This document shows, piece by piece, positions 1 to 9,670 of a stretch of 64,000 nucleotides of DNA. Positions within the stretch are counted from its first letter, which is position 1, and every line of letters starts with the position of its first letter. The position numbers and the translations under genes were made by a program. The stretch is from Aeromicrobium terrae (lineage in GTDB: Bacteria > Actinomycetota > Actinomycetes > Propionibacteriales > Nocardioidaceae). The DNA is taken from the NCBI RefSeq assembly GCF_008039565.1, contig NZ_VDUX01000008.1:62001-126000 (forward strand), in the 5' to 3' direction. Under the pieces are notes generated by a model. It saw nothing but the letters and a program-made list of their open reading frames with translations. It was not told the origin of the DNA and did not search any database.

Positions 1-31
1 GCCCTCCGCGCCGGTCGGATAAGTTCACGTC

Positions 32-2237
<2,206 letters not shown>

Positions 2238-2245
<8 letters not shown>

Positions 2246-2792
2246 CGCGCTGGACGGCCTCGAGCTGCGGCGGGTACGGCTCGAGGACGCCTCGGCGCTC
2301 GCCGAGGCGTACCGGGTGAACGCGGAGCACCTCGCTCCGTGGGAGCCGCGGCGCTCGCCCGACTTCTTCACCGACGCGGGTCAGCGCATCGAGATCACCC
2401 GTCAGCTGATGGCGGTCGAGAACGGCCTCGTCGAGGCATGGGTCGTGCTCGAGGGCGACCGCGTGGTCGCCCGGCTGAACGTCAACAACATCATCCGCGG
2501 CGTCCTCCTGTCGGCGAGCCTGGGCTACTGGGTCGCCGCCACCCACGTCGGCCGCGGGATTGCCGGTGCGATGGTGCAGCACGCGATCGACCGGGCCGAC
2601 GACCTCGGGCTGCATCGGCTCGAGGCCGCGACGTTGCCGGAGAACGCCGCGTCGCAGGCCGTGCTGCGCCGTCACGAATTCGTCGAGTTCGGCCGCGCGC
2701 CGCAGATGCTCTACATCGCGGGGGAGTGGCAGGACCAGGTGCTGTTCCAGCGGATCCTCAACGACCGGCCGGCCGGACCGGCCGTTCCCTAG
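2238..2792 (+). CDS. GNAT family N-acetyltransferase (RimJ/RimL-like)
   Basis: Predicted acetyl-CoA-dependent N-acetyltransferase of 184 residues; the acceptor is unknown. It shows the RimJ-type pattern: [19 protein letters not shown] at the N-terminus, the acetyl-CoA loop region [19 protein letters not shown] around residues 104-122, then the [19 protein letters not shown] segment. The best start is a TTG inside the last codons of icd (8-base overlap), implying translational coupling. The stop shares the tetranucleotide CTAG with the convergent gene downstream. Confidence 0.8.
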
Positions 2793-3955
2793 CCGCGCAG
2801 CGCCTTCTCCACCTCGGTCCAGCCGCGGGCGCGGGCCTTGAGCCGAACCTCGCCGAGCATCTCGGTGAGGTCGGCCGCCCGAGCGGCGATGGCGTGCGTG
2901 GCCTCCTGCCCGACATCGGCCAGCACGCGGGTGACGACCTCGCCGTCGTCGCGCTGGGCCCAGCCGCCGACGATCCGGCCGTCGACCCACACGGTGGGTC
3001 CGGCGTTGCCGTTGGCGTCGTAGACCTGCTCGCGGTGCTCGCCCAGCAGCCAGTCGCGGTGCTTCCAGCCCATCGAGGACGGGTCGAGCGCGGGCAGCAG
3101 GGCGACCCAGGCGGGAGCCTCCACCGGCTCGACGTCGTCCGCGAGCACCACGCCGGGGCCCTGGTCGAGCTCGACCTCGACCAGGTCGAGCGTCTCGAGC
3201 GCCGCCTTCGTGCGCGACTTGGTCCAGCCGGTCCACCACTGCAGGTCGTCCGGGGTGGCCGGCCCGTACCGCTCCATCCACCACCGGGCCAGCTGCGCCG
3301 CCGCATCCGCGGTGTCGGGTCGCTCGACGGGGCCCAGCCAGGCCTCGGCGGTGGACCACCGGAACTGGGTGGACGTCCAGCCGCCGCGCGGCCGGGCGCG
3401 CATCACCGAGCCGTCGGCCGACATCAGCGTCAGCAGCCGGCTGGCGACGCTCACCTCGGCCGACCACTTGCCCGACCCGGCCTTCACCCGCGAGCCCAGC
3501 ATGGGGTCGGCGGCGGCGAGCTCGGGGCCGGTGACCTCGCCGGCCTCGGCGATGACGGCCAGGGCGGCCGCCTCGGCCTTCTCGATCCACGGCTCCGGGT
3601 CGGCGGTGACGCCCGACTCCACGAGCATCTTGGCCAGCAGTGTCCGTTGCTGTCTCGCGACGACGTCGCCGGCGCCGGCCAGCACCACGGTGGCGTTCTC
3701 GCGCGGCACGGCGAACACCGTGCGGCGCATGGCGAGCACGCGGACGAGCGCCTTGTCGTCGTAGAGCGTCCGCTCCATGTCGGCGGGGGAGGCACCGTCC
3801 GTCCGGGCGAGCGCCGACAGGACCGTGGTGGCGGGATCCGTGCCGTGCAGCGCCACCACCGCGCGAGCGGCCTCGACGACATCGGGGGCGGGCGCGGCGA
3901 GAGCATGACGGACACCGAGTCGCGCTCGGCGCTCGTCGGGCGTGATGTGGCGCAC
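2789..3955 (-). CDS. Winged-helix DNA-binding protein, YcaQ/AlkZ-like (HTH_42)
   Basis: A 388-residue protein of the HTH_42 superfamily, whose characterised members (Streptomyces AlkZ, E. coli YcaQ) are DNA glycosylases that unhook interstrand crosslinks or remove bulky alkyl adducts. The N-terminal block VVALHGTDPATTVLSALAR occupies the place of the catalytic Q-containing motif but has H-G-T-D instead of Q-x-Q or Q-x-D, so glycosylase activity is uncertain. The C-terminal half contains TGWTKSRTKAALE and VWVDGRIVGGWAQR, typical of this family. It is convergent with the GNAT gene and divergent from the MFS gene, about 60 bases apart. DNA repair is inference from the family. Confidence 0.75.
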   Translation of the reverse strand: MRHITPDERRARLGVRHALAAPAPDVVEAARAVVALHGTDPATTVLSALARTDGASPADMERTLYDDKALVRVLAMRRTVFAVPRENATVVLAGAGDVVARQQRTLLAKMLVESGVTADPEPWIEKAEAAALAVIAEAGEVTGPELAAADPMLGSRVKAGSGKWSAEVSVASRLLTLMSADGSVMRARPRGGWTSTQFRWSTAEAWLGPVERPDTADAAAQLARWWMERYGPATPDDLQWWTGWTKSRTKAALETLDLVEVELDQGPGVVLADDVEPVEAPAWVALLPALDPSSMGWKHRDWLLGEHREQVYDANGNAGPTVWVDGRIVGGWAQRDDGEVVTRVLADVGQEATHAIAARAADLTEMLGEVRLKARARGWTEVEKALRG

Positions 3956-4017
3956 GGGCCCAGCCTGTCACTGCCCGCCGACGGAATAGTGCGCCGACCA
4001 GTGGTCTTGACCACCAC

Positions 4018-5229
4018 GTGACGACTCTCGAGACCGTGCGACGCATCCGCGCCTCCCACGCCGGCCTCGCGATCCTCGCGCTGGCTCTTGGCGGGTTCGC
4101 CATCGGCACCACGGAGTTCGTCACGATGGGCCTGCTGCAGGACATCTCCGAGGGCATCGACGAGTCGATCCCGCGCACCGGCCACATCATCACCGCGTAC
4201 GCGTTCGGCGTCGTGGTCGGCGCCCCGGTCATCGTGTCGCTCGCCGCCCGCCTGCCGCGGCGCGAGCTGGCCGTCGGGCTCGTCCTGGCGCTCGGCGTCG
4301 GCAACGCGCTGACCGCCCTCGCCCACGGGTACTGGCAGGTCATGGGCGCTCGGTTCATCGCGGGCCTGCCGCACGGCGCCTACTTCGGCGTCGCGTCACT
4401 GCTCGCCGCGTCGCTGGTGACGCCGGAGCGTCGGGGGCGTGCGGTGAGCCGGGTGATGCTCGGCCTCTCGGTCGCCACCGTCGTGGGCGTGCCCGCCAGC
4501 ACGTGGCTCGGGCAGAACCTGGGCTGGCGCAGCGCCTACTGGCTCGTCCTCGGCATCACCGTCGTGGCCGGCGCGCTCGTGCTGGCGTTCGTGCCGCACG
4601 CGCCCGGCAACCCTGGCGCGTCCGTCCGGGGTGAGCTCCAGGCGCTGAAGTGCTCGCAGGTCCTCTTCGCCGTCTCCGCCGGCATGATCGGCTTCGGCGG
4701 CGTCTTCGCGATGTACAGCTACGTCGGGCCCATCGTCACCGACGTCACCGAGCTCTCGCGGTCGGCGATCCCGTGGTTCCTGTTCTTCTTCGGCGTCGGG
4801 TCGGTGCTCGGCTCGTGGCTGGCCGGGGTCCTGGCCGACTGGGACGTCGAGCGGTCGGTGCTGGCCGGGTTCGTCGCGCTGGCCGCCACCCTCGTCGTGC
4901 TGTCCATGACGGCCGGCACCCCGGCGAGCGCCGCCGCCCTGGTCTTCGTCATCGGCGTGCTGGGGTCGGTGCTCGCCATCACGCTGCAGATGCGCCTTAT
5001 GCACGCGGCGGGCGACGCGCAGATGCTCGGCGCCGCGCTCAACCACTCCGCGCTCAACGTGGCCAACGGCCTCGGGGCGTGGGTCGGCGCGGTCGTCATC
5101 GACGCCGGGTGGGGCTACCGGGCGCCGAGCGTCGTGGGTGCCGGTCTCGCCGTGCTCGGCCTGCTGATCTTCGCGGCCGGCCTCCGGACTCAGGCCGTGA
5201 CGAGCCGCCCGGCCACCGCGAGGTCGTAG
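4018..5229 (+). CDS. MFS transporter, DHA1 family (AraJ/Cmx-like)
   Basis: A 403-residue inner-membrane efflux permease with about 12 hydrophobic segments. The N-terminus LALGGFAIGTTEFVTMGLLQ is the characteristic start of the AraJ/NepI/Cmx drug-proton antiporter group, followed by SLAARLPRRELAVGL (loop 2-3 motif) and the GLPHGAYFGVASLLAA segment. A GTG start gives an N-terminus without excess residues. The substrate cannot be read from sequence; sugars, purines or phenicol-type drugs are exported by relatives. Its 3' end overlaps the convergent small membrane protein gene by 40 bases. Confidence 0.87.
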   Translation: MTTLETVRRIRASHAGLAILALALGGFAIGTTEFVTMGLLQDISEGIDESIPRTGHIITAYAFGVVVGAPVIVSLAARLPRRELAVGLVLALGVGNALTALAHGYWQVMGARFIAGLPHGAYFGVASLLAASLVTPERRGRAVSRVMLGLSVATVVGVPASTWLGQNLGWRSAYWLVLGITVVAGALVLAFVPHAPGNPGASVRGELQALKCSQVLFAVSAGMIGFGGVFAMYSYVGPIVTDVTELSRSAIPWFLFFFGVGSVLGSWLAGVLADWDVERSVLAGFVALAATLVVLSMTAGTPASAAALVFVIGVLGSVLAITLQMRLMHAAGDAQMLGAALNHSALNVANGLGAWVGAVVIDAGWGYRAPSVVGAGLAVLGLLIFAAGLRTQAVTSRPATARS

Positions 5230-5582
5230 CCGGCGCACATCGCCGGGTACCAGCTCGGGATGGCGGAGTCGCGTCCCGGGTCGTGCAGCATGTCGAACGC
5301 CGCGTGCGCGGCCCAGCCGGCGGCGACGAGGTTACGGGTGCGCGTGGACCGCTCCTGCGCCGCCATCGACGCGACGGCGCCTGCGGCGACGAGCCCCGCG
5401 ACCTCGCGCAGCAGCGGTCCGCCGAACGACCGCCTGCGCCGCGCGATCGGGTAGATCGCGGCGGCGGTGACGAGCCCGGCGGCCAGTGCGAGCGTGCGGT
5501 GCCTCGGCGCCAGCTTCTCGACGAGGACGTCGGTCCCGACGCCGGCCACGGCGCCGACGGCTGCGCTGACGGGTTGCTCCAT
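5190..5582 (-). CDS. Small hypothetical membrane-associated protein
   Basis: 130 residues, not recognised. Alternating alanine/valine/glycine-rich segments (SAAVGAVAGVGTDVL, LALAAGLVTAAAIYPIA, EVAGLVAAGAVASMAA) suggest two or three weak membrane helices, and the C-terminal part RNLVAAGWAAHAAFDMLHD is conserved-looking, with a possible functional His/Asp pair. The last 40 bases overlap the 3' end of the convergent MFS gene. No function is assigned. Confidence 0.6.
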   Translation of the reverse strand: MEQPVSAAVGAVAGVGTDVLVEKLAPRHRTLALAAGLVTAAAIYPIARRRRSFGGPLLREVAGLVAAGAVASMAAQERSTRTRNLVAAGWAAHAAFDMLHDPGRDSAIPSWYPAMCAGYDLAVAGRLVTA

Positions 5583-5620
5583 GCCGTCACAGTAGCCGCC
5601 GACACCGCTGCCGGGCGCCC

Positions 5621-6031
5621 TCAGCGTGGGCCCGGCCTCCCGAAGCCGCCGCCGAGGATCTTGGCGTTGAACGCCTTCAGCACCGACGCCTTGTCGGCCT
5701 TCGTCAGGGTCCCGTCCTCGACGGCCTTGTCGAGGGGCTTCACCAGGTCGGCTCGGACCTCCTTGCGCACCTCGTCGCGGTCGACGCGGCCGGGGCGGTG
5801 CTGGTCGCGCACGGCGTCGAGCGCGTCCTTGACCTTGCTCTCGGAGACCCCGAGCTCCTTCGCCAGCGACTTCGCCAGGTCCCCGCGCTCGGCACGGTGA
5901 GGTGCGCCGGGGTGGACGCCCAGGTCCGGGCCGTCGCTGTCGGCCGAGGCCAGGGCCACGCCGCCGACCGCGAGCCCGAGGCTCGCCACGATGCCGGCGA
6001 TGCCGATCCGTACTGCTGTCGATCTGTCCAT
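5621..6031 (-). CDS. Small secreted helical protein, unknown function
   Basis: 136 residues beginning with a clear signal peptide (MDRSTAVRIGIAGIVASLGL...ALASA, cleavage near residue 30). The mature part is charged and helical: DLAKSLAKELGVSESKVKDA followed by KEVRADLVKPLDKAVEDGTL and a Gly/Pro-rich tail. Repeated 'LGVSESKVKDAL / GTLTKADKASVL' units resemble short helix-turn-helix packing modules seen in many actinobacterial exported proteins of unknown role. It stands alone on the minus strand downstream of the RimK-like gene (97-base gap). Confidence 0.65.
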   Translation of the reverse strand: MDRSTAVRIGIAGIVASLGLAVGGVALASADSDGPDLGVHPGAPHRAERGDLAKSLAKELGVSESKVKDALDAVRDQHRPGRVDRDEVRKEVRADLVKPLDKAVEDGTLTKADKASVLKAFNAKILGGGFGRPGPR

Positions 6032-6082
6032 GATGGTTCCGTTCTTCAGGGGGTGTCCCTTCGAACGGTGACTCCGAACCCT

Positions 6083-6102
6083 GTGACGACGCTGGGCGTC
6101 AC
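6083..6102. other. Short inverted repeat downstream of the RimK-like gene
   Basis: GTGACG and CGTCAC (6-base arms) flank an 8-base loop, 26-45 bases after the stop of the minus-strand RimK-like gene and about 50-70 bases upstream of the secreted-protein gene. There is no U-tract, so it could be a weak terminator for rimK or an operator for the downstream gene; neither is firmly supported. Confidence 0.25.
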
Positions 6103-6127
6103 CTGTGGAGATGCTGAGGTGTCGGGA

Positions 6128-7375
6128 TCAGGACGACGGGCCGTCCGGCTCGGTGCGGCTGGGAGGACGCGGCGAGTCGTCGCCCGCGGCCTCCTGGATC
6201 GCCTTGTTCGTGAGCCGCTTGACCCGGGTCCGGCGCTGCCGGCGGGTCGGGATCATGGACCGCATCTCCTCGAGCTTGCCGAAGCACAGCAGCCGGTCGC
6301 CGGCCTCCAGCTCCAGCGAGCCGCGCGGGTTCGGGATGACCCGGGTGCCGCGGTGGACGGTCAGGGTCGTGATGTCGCGCTCGCGCAGGCCGGAGTCGTC
6401 GAGGGTCGTGCCGACGAGGTCGGACGCCGCCTGGACGACGATCTCGGCCACGCCGTAGCCGGTGGAGACCGTCAGCCGCTGCCGCACGTCGATCTCGGGG
6501 AACGCGACCTGGTTGTCGACGTAGTCGATGATCGCTCCCGCGACGTCGAGCTTCGTGGCCTCCTCGATGCCCTGCAGTCCGGGGGAGGAGTTGACCTCCA
6601 TGACGAGCGGTCCGCGCCGGCCCTCGAGCATGTCGACGCCGGCGACGCGCAGTCCCATGATCTGCGCCGAGCGGACGGCGGCCTCCTCGTACGCCTCGTC
6701 GAGCTCCACCCGCTCCACGGTGCCGCCGCGGTGGACGTTCGAGCGGAACTCGTCGCCCTGGGCGGTCCGTCGCATCGCCGCCACGACGCGGTCGCCGACG
6801 ACGAGGGCGCGGATGTCGCGACCCTTGCTCTCCTTCACGAAGCGCTGGATCAGGACGTTCTGGCGGGTGCTCTGCAGCGTCTCGATGATCGCCTCGGCCA
6901 CCTTGATGGTCGGGGCGAGAATGACGCCGATGCCCTGGGTGCCCTCGAGCAGCTTGATGACCACGGGGGCGCCGCCGACCCGCTCGATCGCCGCGATCAC
7001 GTCCTTGCGGTCGCGGACGAACGTGGTGGCCGGCATCTCGATGTTGTGCCGCGACAGGATCTGCGTGGCCCGCAGCTTGTCGCGGGAGTTCGCGATGCCG
7101 TACGACGTGTTCGGCGTGTACACGTCCATCTGCTCGAACTGCCGCACCACCGCGGTGCCGAAGTACGTGATGGAGCTTCCGATGCGCGGCAGGACGGCGT
7201 CGTAGTGCGACAGCTGCTTGCCCCGGTACTGCAGGTCGGGCTCGTCGTCGGACAGGTCGATCGCGAAGCGCAGCGTGTTGAGGACCTTCACCTCGTGGCC
7301 CCGGTCCAGGGCCGCCGCTCGGAGTCGCTGGGTGCTGTACGCGCGGGGCGACCGGGAGAGGATGGCGAGCTTCAT
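6128..7375 (-). CDS. rimK: RimK-like ATP-grasp ligase fused to a C-terminal RCK_C (TrkA-C) domain
   Basis: 415 residues. Residues 1-290 are a RimK-type ATP-grasp ligase, which adds glutamate or other amino acids to a peptide or protein carboxyl end: MKLAILSRSPRAYSTQRL start, VIKLLEGTQGIGV (ATP loop), LIQRFVKESKGRDIRALVVG, and metal-binding VMEVNSSPGLQGIE. Residues ~300-385 form a complete RCK_C domain (GYGVAEIVVQAASDLVGTTL through VIPNPRGSLELEAGDRLLCF), the ligand-sensing module of K+ channels and transporters. A basic/disordered tail follows. The gene diverges by 25 bases from a RimB-like protease gene. Substrate may be ribosomal protein S6 or something else. The RCK_C fusion is unusual and suggests allosteric control (inference). 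Confidence 0.9.
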   Translation of the reverse strand: MKLAILSRSPRAYSTQRLRAAALDRGHEVKVLNTLRFAIDLSDDEPDLQYRGKQLSHYDAVLPRIGSSITYFGTAVVRQFEQMDVYTPNTSYGIANSRDKLRATQILSRHNIEMPATTFVRDRKDVIAAIERVGGAPVVIKLLEGTQGIGVILAPTIKVAEAIIETLQSTRQNVLIQRFVKESKGRDIRALVVGDRVVAAMRRTAQGDEFRSNVHRGGTVERVELDEAYEEAAVRSAQIMGLRVAGVDMLEGRRGPLVMEVNSSPGLQGIEEATKLDVAGAIIDYVDNQVAFPEIDVRQRLTVSTGYGVAEIVVQAASDLVGTTLDDSGLRERDITTLTVHRGTRVIPNPRGSLELEAGDRLLCFGKLEEMRSMIPTRRQRRTRVKRLTNKAIQEAAGDDSPRPPSRTEPDGPSS

Positions 7376-7400
7376 GCGGTGTGCCTGCGAGGATGGGCCT

Positions 7401-7874
7401 GTGTCACCACCTCATTCAAACATCGTTGCCGGATGGCGCGAGTGGGTGAGCCTCCCGGACCTCGGCGTCCCGTGGATGAAGGCGAAGCTCGACACCGGGG
7501 CCCGCTCGTCGGCCCTGCACGCCTTCGACATCGAGGAGGTCGTGCGCGACGGCGAGGACTGCGTGCGATTCCGGGTACAGCCGTGGCAGCGGTCGTCCGA
7601 CGACGCCGTCGAGGCCGAGCTGCCGGTGCACGACCGGCGTCGCGTGCGCAGCTCGTCCGGACACATCGAGGAGCGGGTCGTGGTGCTGATGGACGTCGAG
7701 CTGGTGGGCCGCGCGGTCACCGCCGAAGTCACCCTGAGCCGGCGCGACGAGATGGGGTTCCGCATGCTGATCGGCCGCGAGGCGCTGCGCGGCGCCTACG
7801 TCGTCGACCCCGGCCGGTCGTACCTCGGCGGCCGCCCGAAGAAGCGCGAGCGTCGCAAGAACCGGGGCCGCTGA
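7401..7874 (+). CDS. RimB-like retropepsin-type aspartic protease (ATP-dependent zinc protease family, DUF785)
   Basis: 157 residues from a GTG preceded by GAGGA about 7 bases upstream; an in-frame upstream extension would run into the divergent rimK gene and lacks homologous character. The motif KLDTGARSSALHAF near residue 31 is the retropepsin DTGA active-site signature, followed by RRVRSSSGHIEERVVVLMDV and FRMLIGREAL. Family members (PF05618) are encoded beside RimK ligases and, in pseudomonads, RimB modulates RimK-dependent glutamylation. The stop overlaps the next gene's ATG (TGATG), so these two are co-translated. Proposed role: trimming or regulating the peptide tag made by the neighbouring ligase. 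Confidence 0.88.
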   Translation: MSPPHSNIVAGWREWVSLPDLGVPWMKAKLDTGARSSALHAFDIEEVVRDGEDCVRFRVQPWQRSSDDAVEAELPVHDRRRVRSSSGHIEERVVVLMDVELVGRAVTAEVTLSRRDEMGFRMLIGREALRGAYVVDPGRSYLGGRPKKRERRKNRGR

Positions 7875-8827
7875 TGGTGCGTGAGTCCTTCGCCATCGGG
7901 TCGGTGCGCGTCCGGGCCGGTGCGGCGCGCGACCTCGCCCTGCCCATCACCCGCCTCGTCACCGGTGCCGACGTCGACCTGCCCGTCCGGGTGCTGCACG
8001 GCCGCGAGGACGGACCGACGGTCTGGGTGAACGCGGCCATCCACGGCGACGAGGTGGTCGGCGTCGAGGTCATCCGGCAGGTGCTCGCCGGCCTGTCGGC
8101 GAAGACGCTGCGCGGGACCCTCATCGCGGTGCCGATCGTCAACGTGCACGGCTTCATGATCGGCTCGCGCTACCTGCCCGACCGCCGCGACCTCAACCGC
8201 TCGTTCCCCGGCTCCCCCCGCGGCTCGCTCGCCGCCCGCATCGCGCACCTGATGATGACCGAGGTGGTGGCCAAGTGTGAGGTCGGCATCGACCTGCACA
8301 CCGGCTCCGACCAGCGCTCCAACCTCCCGCAGATCCGCGCCGACCTCGACGACCCGCGCACCCGTGACCTCGCCGAGGCGTTCGCCGCCCCGGTCATGCT
8401 GAACGCCCGGCTGCGCGACGGCTCGCTGCGGCACGCCGCCCGCGAGCACGGCGCGACGGTGCTGCTCTACGAGGCCGGCGAGGCCCGCCGCTTCGACGAC
8501 TGGGCCGTCGACGCCGGGGTGGACGGCGTCCGCCGGGTGCTCGCGCGCCTCGACATGATCGACGCCGAACCCGGGGAGGATCCACCCCCGAGCGTCGCGT
8601 GCGACCGCAGCGGCTGGGTCCGCGCCCGCGGCTCGGGAATCCTGCACCTCGACGTGCACCTCGGCCAGGAGGTCGAGCAGGGCCAGCGTCTCGGCGGCCT
8701 GTCCGACTCGTTCGGCCGCCGCGTCCGCCTCGTCCACGCCGACCGCACCGGCATCGTCGTCGGCCGCACCGAGGCGCCCCTGGTCAACAGCGGCGACGCC
8801 GTGGTGCACATCGCCGAGCGGGACTAG
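7874..8827 (+). CDS. Succinylglutamate desuccinylase/aspartoacylase family metallo-carboxypeptidase (M14-like)
   Basis: 317 residues, zinc-dependent hydrolase of the AstE/AspA superfamily. Readable metal and substrate residues: NAAIHGDEVVGVE (H57, E60), YLPDRRDLNRSFPG (substrate-carboxylate arginines), IDLHTGSDQRSN (third ligand His). The C-terminal ~80 residues form a biotinyl-lipoyl-like beta domain (SGILHLDVHLGQEVEQGQRL). It follows the RimB-like gene with a 1-base overlap. Related enzymes sit with RimK ligases in genomic neighbourhoods and could remove the added amino acids. Biochemical substrate is unknown. The stop shares CTAG with convergent purU. Confidence 0.85.
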   Translation: MVRESFAIGSVRVRAGAARDLALPITRLVTGADVDLPVRVLHGREDGPTVWVNAAIHGDEVVGVEVIRQVLAGLSAKTLRGTLIAVPIVNVHGFMIGSRYLPDRRDLNRSFPGSPRGSLAARIAHLMMTEVVAKCEVGIDLHTGSDQRSNLPQIRADLDDPRTRDLAEAFAAPVMLNARLRDGSLRHAAREHGATVLLYEAGEARRFDDWAVDAGVDGVRRVLARLDMIDAEPGEDPPPSVACDRSGWVRARGSGILHLDVHLGQEVEQGQRLGGLSDSFGRRVRLVHADRTGIVVGRTEAPLVNSGDAVVHIAERD

Positions 8828-9669
8828 GCGAACACGACGGTCCGGGGGCCGTTGAGGAGGACGCGGGACTCGGCGTGCAGCTGGACCGCCCGGGAGAGGG
8901 TCTGCGACTCGACGTCGCGGCCGGCGCGGGCGAGGTCGGCGGGGGTCATGCGGTGGTCCACCCGCAGGACGCCCTGGTCGATGATCGGGCCCTCGTCGAG
9001 GTCGTTGGTGACGTAGTGGGCGGTGGCGCCGATGAGCTTCACGCCGCGGTCGTGCGCCTGGTGGTACGGGCGTGCGCCCTTGAAGCTCGGCAGGAAGCTG
9101 TGGTGGATGTTGATGGCGCGGCCGGCGAGCGCGGTGCACGTGGCGTCGGAGAGCACCTGCATGTAGCGAGCCAGGACGACGAGGTCGACGTCCAGCTCGT
9201 CGACGAGCTCGAGCAGGCGGGCCTCGGCCGCCGGCTTGGACTCCGGCGTGACCGGCACGTGGTGGAACGGAACATCGAAGCGAGCCACGAGGCGCTCGAG
9301 GTCGGCGTGGTTCGAGACCACGGCCGGCACGACGATGTTCAGTCCGCCGGTGGACTGCCGGAACAGCAGGTCGTTGAGGCAGTGCCCGTCCTTCGACGCC
9401 ATGACCAGGGTGCGCAGCGGCCGCTCGGCCTCGACGATCGTGACGTCCATCGAGTGCTCCTGCGCCACCGGCTGCATCCCGGTGCGCAGGGCCTCGAGGT
9501 CCTGACCGGTCTCGAAGTGGACCCGCAGGAAGAACTCACCGTCGCTGGTGTCGGTGAACTGCTGGCTGTCGAGGATGTTGCCGCCACCTTCGGCGATCCA
9601 CCGCGTGACCGCGTAGACCAGTCCGGGCCGGTCCGGGCACGAGAGCGTGAGGACGAAGGTGGGCGGCAC
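8824..9669 (-). CDS. purU: Formyltetrahydrofolate deformylase
   Basis: Hydrolyses 10-formyl-THF to formate and THF, supplying formate and balancing one-carbon pools. The 281-residue protein has an N-terminal ACT domain (FVLTLSCPDRPGLVYAVTRW, residues ~4-80) and a C-terminal formyltransferase fold with NIHHSFLPSFKGARPYHQA and GATAHYVTNDLDEGPIIDQ, which include the catalytic Asn-His-Asp set. Length matches PurU (~280). It is the last gene of a minus-strand run, 1 base after the DHA2 transporter gene. Confidence 0.96.
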   Translation of the reverse strand: MPPTFVLTLSCPDRPGLVYAVTRWIAEGGGNILDSQQFTDTSDGEFFLRVHFETGQDLEALRTGMQPVAQEHSMDVTIVEAERPLRTLVMASKDGHCLNDLLFRQSTGGLNIVVPAVVSNHADLERLVARFDVPFHHVPVTPESKPAAEARLLELVDELDVDLVVLARYMQVLSDATCTALAGRAINIHHSFLPSFKGARPYHQAHDRGVKLIGATAHYVTNDLDEGPIIDQGVLRVDHRMTPADLARAGRDVESQTLSRAVQLHAESRVLLNGPRTVVFA

Positions 9670-9670
9670 G

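Noticed and set aside
5586..5592. Single GTCACAG as an MtrA site
   Set aside because: One isolated copy without the 9-base partner; expected by chance.
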